NCBI GenBank assembly: GCA_025174535.1
Contig: JALBUN010000034.1
Coordinates: 1,386,001-1,450,000 of the forward strand
Length of the DNA stretch: 64,000 bases
Origin: Cantharellus purpuraceus
Lineage: Eukaryota; Basidiomycota; Agaricomycetes; Cantharellales; Hydnaceae
Direction of reading: 5' to 3'
The notes beneath the pieces are model-generated. The model was given only the letters and a program-made list of their open reading frames with translations, was not told the origin of the DNA and did not search any database. The translations under genes and the position numbers were made by a program. Shown here piece by piece: positions 60,218 through 64,000 of the stretch; the stretch's first letter is position 1, and every line of letters starts with the position of its first letter.

Positions 60218-63200
60218 ATGCCTTTTCTGCTGTCCGCGTCATATGTTTCCAAAGCTCATACAATTTTGGCATCAGCTGCTTTTCTGAGTTCCCTCCTGGT
60301 AGGATTGAGGCTGCACTATCGGAAGATCGTAAAAAATGAGGTAGCTGGGTATCCGGACGAATGGTGGCCATCTGTTTCAGCAACGTATGTATAAAATCGG
60401 TAAACGACCTCAAGTGTTCACATTTCTACGTTTCTCTTTCAAAGAATTGGCGATTGGTATCCTGAACGCAGGTTAGAAAAGCTGTTTTAAAATGTTCATA
60501 ATCTCTCAGACAATGTAGTGTCTTCCAGATACTCATCGCGCTGACTGCTGGTAAGTGGCCGTGTCTTTGAACCAATTGTATTTATGGCCCGATCCATCGA
60601 TACACAAGGACCACGGTTCGCGCTTATATTCTGCTGGTGGTTGCTTACTCGATCGACCACGTCAATTCTACCGACATTGGTGTCCATTAGCGGCCTTGTT
60701 AGAACATTATCCTGTGGAGGCTGGGTTTACATTACGTTAGTTCTTCCCTTTGAGTCAATACTGAATGTCGTGTACTATCTGAAATGGTTTGGTAGCTCCT
60801 CTGATGACCACGACACCCACGACATTCTGATGATATCATACATGGCCCTTAACATACCGTGGATGATCGGAAGTGTCATCTGTACCCCCACCGCTAACAC
60901 TATGACATGTAGACGACGGTAAGTTGGTCCCTTTTCCGTCACTATCTGTTAAGCCTGTTGGTTAATATGGGGTTAGGAAACTCATCGCATCCTTGTGCGT
61001 CACTGCTAAGACTATGATTAAGTCCGGACACTCATCCCATATAGATTCTTCCTTACTATTATCCCAATGGTGTACTTTTTTGTGCAGCACAAAGTGCAAA
61101 AGATTCCTGGTGGTGCGAAGAGTGGCCTCCAAGAGATGCTTGTTTTAGCCATTGACATAGCATCCAGCTTATACCAAATACAGTTTTTGCGAGTGGTTCC
61201 TGATCTTTACGGACGTCTGGTTCGATTCAGTAACCGCTAGTGATTTTTCTGTGCTTGAGGTGAGATTCGGCATTGCTAGTAGTTTTGTGAAAACTCTGAT
61301 GTGCTCTCACACATTAGATAGCCGTGTCTCGAGTTTCCACGGACAATGAATCGGCGAAAATGTACGGAAGAGAGCAGTGATTACCCTCCCCCCTTCAGTC
61401 TTCCTACCAATGACGTGTAGTTGAAAAGTGCCCATAGATCGTCGGTGATACAAAATTCTCAACTATCTTCTTTAAAACACTCTCCACTCAAAAACTCCCA
61501 CGTTGACTTGAAAACTCAAGTCTTTACAAAACGCGCAAATCCACATATGTCAGTCACAAGTAATTTTCACGCGCGGCTCGGCATTCCCAGCTCTTGGCGA
61601 CATGCCGGCTCCTTCCTGGCAGACGTTTATCTGGGTATGTTAATTTGTGAAAATTCATTGAACCGATTGCGAACTGGTATAAACATTGGATATCAGCATA
61701 CATGTGGTGGTCAATATTTACAGTTCTTGCTCCATCACTTTTCTACTTCTCTGTGTGGCAGCTTTCCATATCTGGTCAGGAAATTTCGTTGATCTCGACT
61801 CTATCACCTGTTCTTCTTGGAATAGCCTCTGTGCGTACGTCATTAAGCACTCGCAGCGGACAGACATTGCTACAGATATTGTGTGTCCTCGGCCTCGTGG
61901 CATACAGGATTGAGGGGCCATTGCTCCGACTCTTGGCAGTTACATGTGCGAATATCTCAGGCTCCCTCCTCAGAGCCATCGAATGGAGTGATCAGCAAGA
62001 GGCTGGAAGGCATGGGATCAGTACGTCACCCTTGGCGCAAGTTTGACACTGACTGATGTTGTACATGCAAGACCTTGCCCTTGGTCTGACTCTTTCCTCT
62101 TTATCCAAACTCGTCAATCACTCTGTGAACGTAGGTATATCTACCCATACTGTTCTAACAGTGAGATATTTACCTGTATGATACCAGCCAACCTGGTCCA
62201 TTGTGGATAGTCAGTCAGGCGGATGGAATAAAGTTGGTATTCTCTTGGCGGTCCTCGCCATCCAGGATTATGCCACGCGTGACTTGCCAACCCATAACCG
62301 CAACCCGGTGACAACAGCATCGGAACAACTCGCTGATTCTTCATCAAACGAAGTTCCAACTTCGAAACCAGCTGACGCCGGAATATTTGAGCACTGGCTA
62401 TTGGCTTCTGTTGGTCTAGGTGGCCTCATTTTCTCCTTACACTGCTTCCTTACCGACTCGGGTACTTTACTCGCCTATTCGTGGACGGGCTACCCTATTA
62501 CCGGACCATTACCTGGACTTCATGGCTACCTGACTCTGATGGCCATGGCGCTGGGAATATTCATCTCTAGCTCTAGTGTGAAGAGTGTGGTCTATCATCC
62601 AATCTGGATGGCTTTTGGTGCCTTGTCCACTTACTTTATGTACCAATGGCGAGATTGGCCTGGTTATCTTGCTGGTTTGTGTCTTTCGACATTCTTGTCC
62701 TCTGTCGCCCCTGTGGTCATTGAGGTCACATCGCGGCATGGAAGTCGTACACCAGGAAAGGTGTATTTCACAGCTTGGCTGGTTGTATGTGTCCTGGATT
62801 TAGCGAATGTCTGGACGGTGGCGTATGCCTTTGTCCCAGCAGGTTGGCTTTTGAGAGAACGCACGGACATGTGAATATTATCCCTTATTCGTGACTATTC
62901 GATTGACGGATATGTTGTCAGAGTCCTCACTGTTCAGATGGTGTCAGTGGCGTTGGGATTGATTCCTGCATGGCAGAAATCGTCCCTACCTGTCCTACCA
63001 TCAACCACTATAGCATCTTTCCATCGTCAAGCGAGGCTTTTGCTGGCTTTGATGGTTCTTATATCTTTTCTGGCTACAACAGCATTGTTTCCAACAATAA
63101 CACCCAGACCTCATCATGCAGACCAGAGACTCATTACTGCGGGCATATGGACGGTCCATTTCGGTATAGATGATGCAGGACGAGATTCTCAGTATAGAAT

Positions 63201-64000
63201 GCGTGATCTTATAAAGTAAGTCAGGTCTGGGTTCTACACTATACCTTAAACGTTTATATGATCACAGAGACATGCAACTCGACATTGTGGGCTTACTGGA
63301 AACCGATTTGCATGTAGGTCCATTGACTCTACTGCCTGATATGCCTCAACACCTAATGTTTGTAGAGAATTGTATTTGGTAATCGGGATCTGTAAGTATG
63401 CTCATCATATACAAGCCAACACTGATCACTATCTCGTCCTAATGTAGCACGCGTGTTATTTCGGAAGATCTTGGCTATGTGATATAGTTTTCAACCTGCT
63501 ACATAGTCATTCATTCATGTATATGGTGAAACAGTACGTGGACATTGGTCCTGGTCCAAACTCTCATACATGGGGGGCAACCCTACTATCCAAGGTAAAT
63601 TTCGTGACCTCTCGTGATACCTTCATGTAACTAACAAGTGCCAGTTTCCGATCTTGTCGTCCACTCATCATCTTCTTCCATCGCCGCATGGAGAACTTGC
63701 TCCCGCGATATCGGCCGTCCTGGATGTTTGGGGACAAAATGTTACCGTCGTGATCTCACACAATGGGCAAGGTATGAGATAATATGTGCAAACTTCCTTT
63801 TTTAATATCATCCAGAGGAAGACCCGTTAGACCGTGAACTGCAAAGTACGGAGTTGGCGCGGATTATGGCAGCGACATATCCAGATCCCACCATATTCCT
63901 GGGCTATGTTGGTGGGGCTCTACACCACTACCATCGCAGTTCTTTCGTAACTTATCAAATGATTTCCTAGTTTCGAAACCACTCGCGACCCGACGTATGT
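60218..64000 (+). CDS. CWH43: Cwh43-like GPI remodelling protein, 3' truncated by window edge
   Basis: Cwh43 replaces the lipid of GPI anchors with ceramide in yeast. The ATG at 60218 opens a Frag1/DRAM/Sfk1-type domain: [60 protein letters not shown] and [20 protein letters not shown]. Then [19 protein letters not shown] and [18 protein letters not shown] follow. The second polytopic domain starts near [20 protein letters not shown] and includes [18 protein letters not shown]. The C-terminal endonuclease/exonuclease/phosphatase-like domain starts [20 protein letters not shown] and has [16 protein letters not shown] and [13 protein letters not shown] motifs before the edge. More than a dozen short introns were inferred; the joins at 61320-61420 are unclear. 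Confidence 0.88.

Noticed and set aside
60192..60413. Minus-strand open frame at the CWH43 5' end
   Set aside because: It is antisense to the first CWH43 exon, whose sense translation matches the family clearly.

Overview
This is nuclear DNA from a filamentous basidiomycete, most likely an agaricomycete mushroom. Genes are dense and split by many short GT-AG introns of about 48-60 bp. The gene set is fungal: a GH71 alpha-1,3-glucanase, Spa2, Cwh43, NoxR and a three-domain TRP1 (glutamine amidotransferase, indole-glycerol-phosphate synthase, phosphoribosylanthranilate isomerase). I cannot name the species.

Layout. 1-3.4 kb: 3' end of a GH71 alpha-1,3-glucanase, then a convergent very-long-chain 3-ketoacyl-CoA reductase. 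3.5-5.3 kb: a 481-bp MITE and a decayed tandem repeat. 5.3-18.1 kb: mitochondrial-type methionyl-tRNA synthetase, Spa2, PEX1 and a PINX1/GNO1 G-patch protein. 18.5-19.1 kb: an aldo-keto reductase relic. 19.9-34.1 kb: a secreted histidine phosphatase, an MFS sugar porter, TRP1, NoxR and a second histidine acid phosphatase. 34.3-38.9 kb: a large unrecognised disordered protein and a four-helix membrane protein. 39-44 kb: a gene-free block of solo LTRs, nested LTRs and inverted repeats. 44-64 kb: CCDC174-like protein, COX12, PRP18, an LSB1/PIN3-like SH3 protein, nucleoporin NUP159, pICln, a second copy of the MITE, a PCD1-like Nudix hydrolase, a small unknown gene and CWH43, which runs off the right edge.

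The genes do not form one pathway. Most are housekeeping genes: peroxisome import, lipid elongation, tRNA charging, splicing (PRP18, CCDC174, pICln), nuclear export, respiration and GPI remodelling. Several bear on hyphal growth and the environment (Spa2, NoxR, GH71, the phosphatases and the sugar porter). I see no biosynthetic gene cluster.

The best leads are: a COX12 gene with an 8-nt microexon; an LTR inserted into another LTR of the same family with both target duplications intact; a 59-bp intron-like segment that is polymorphic between those LTR copies; a two-copy MITE family, each copy just upstream of a gene; an arginine in place of the Walker A lysine in PEX1 D1; and the unrecognised gene at 34.3-37.4 kb. 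Exon boundaries were read by eye from splice signals and family similarity. CDS spans are given from start codon to stop codon with introns included.
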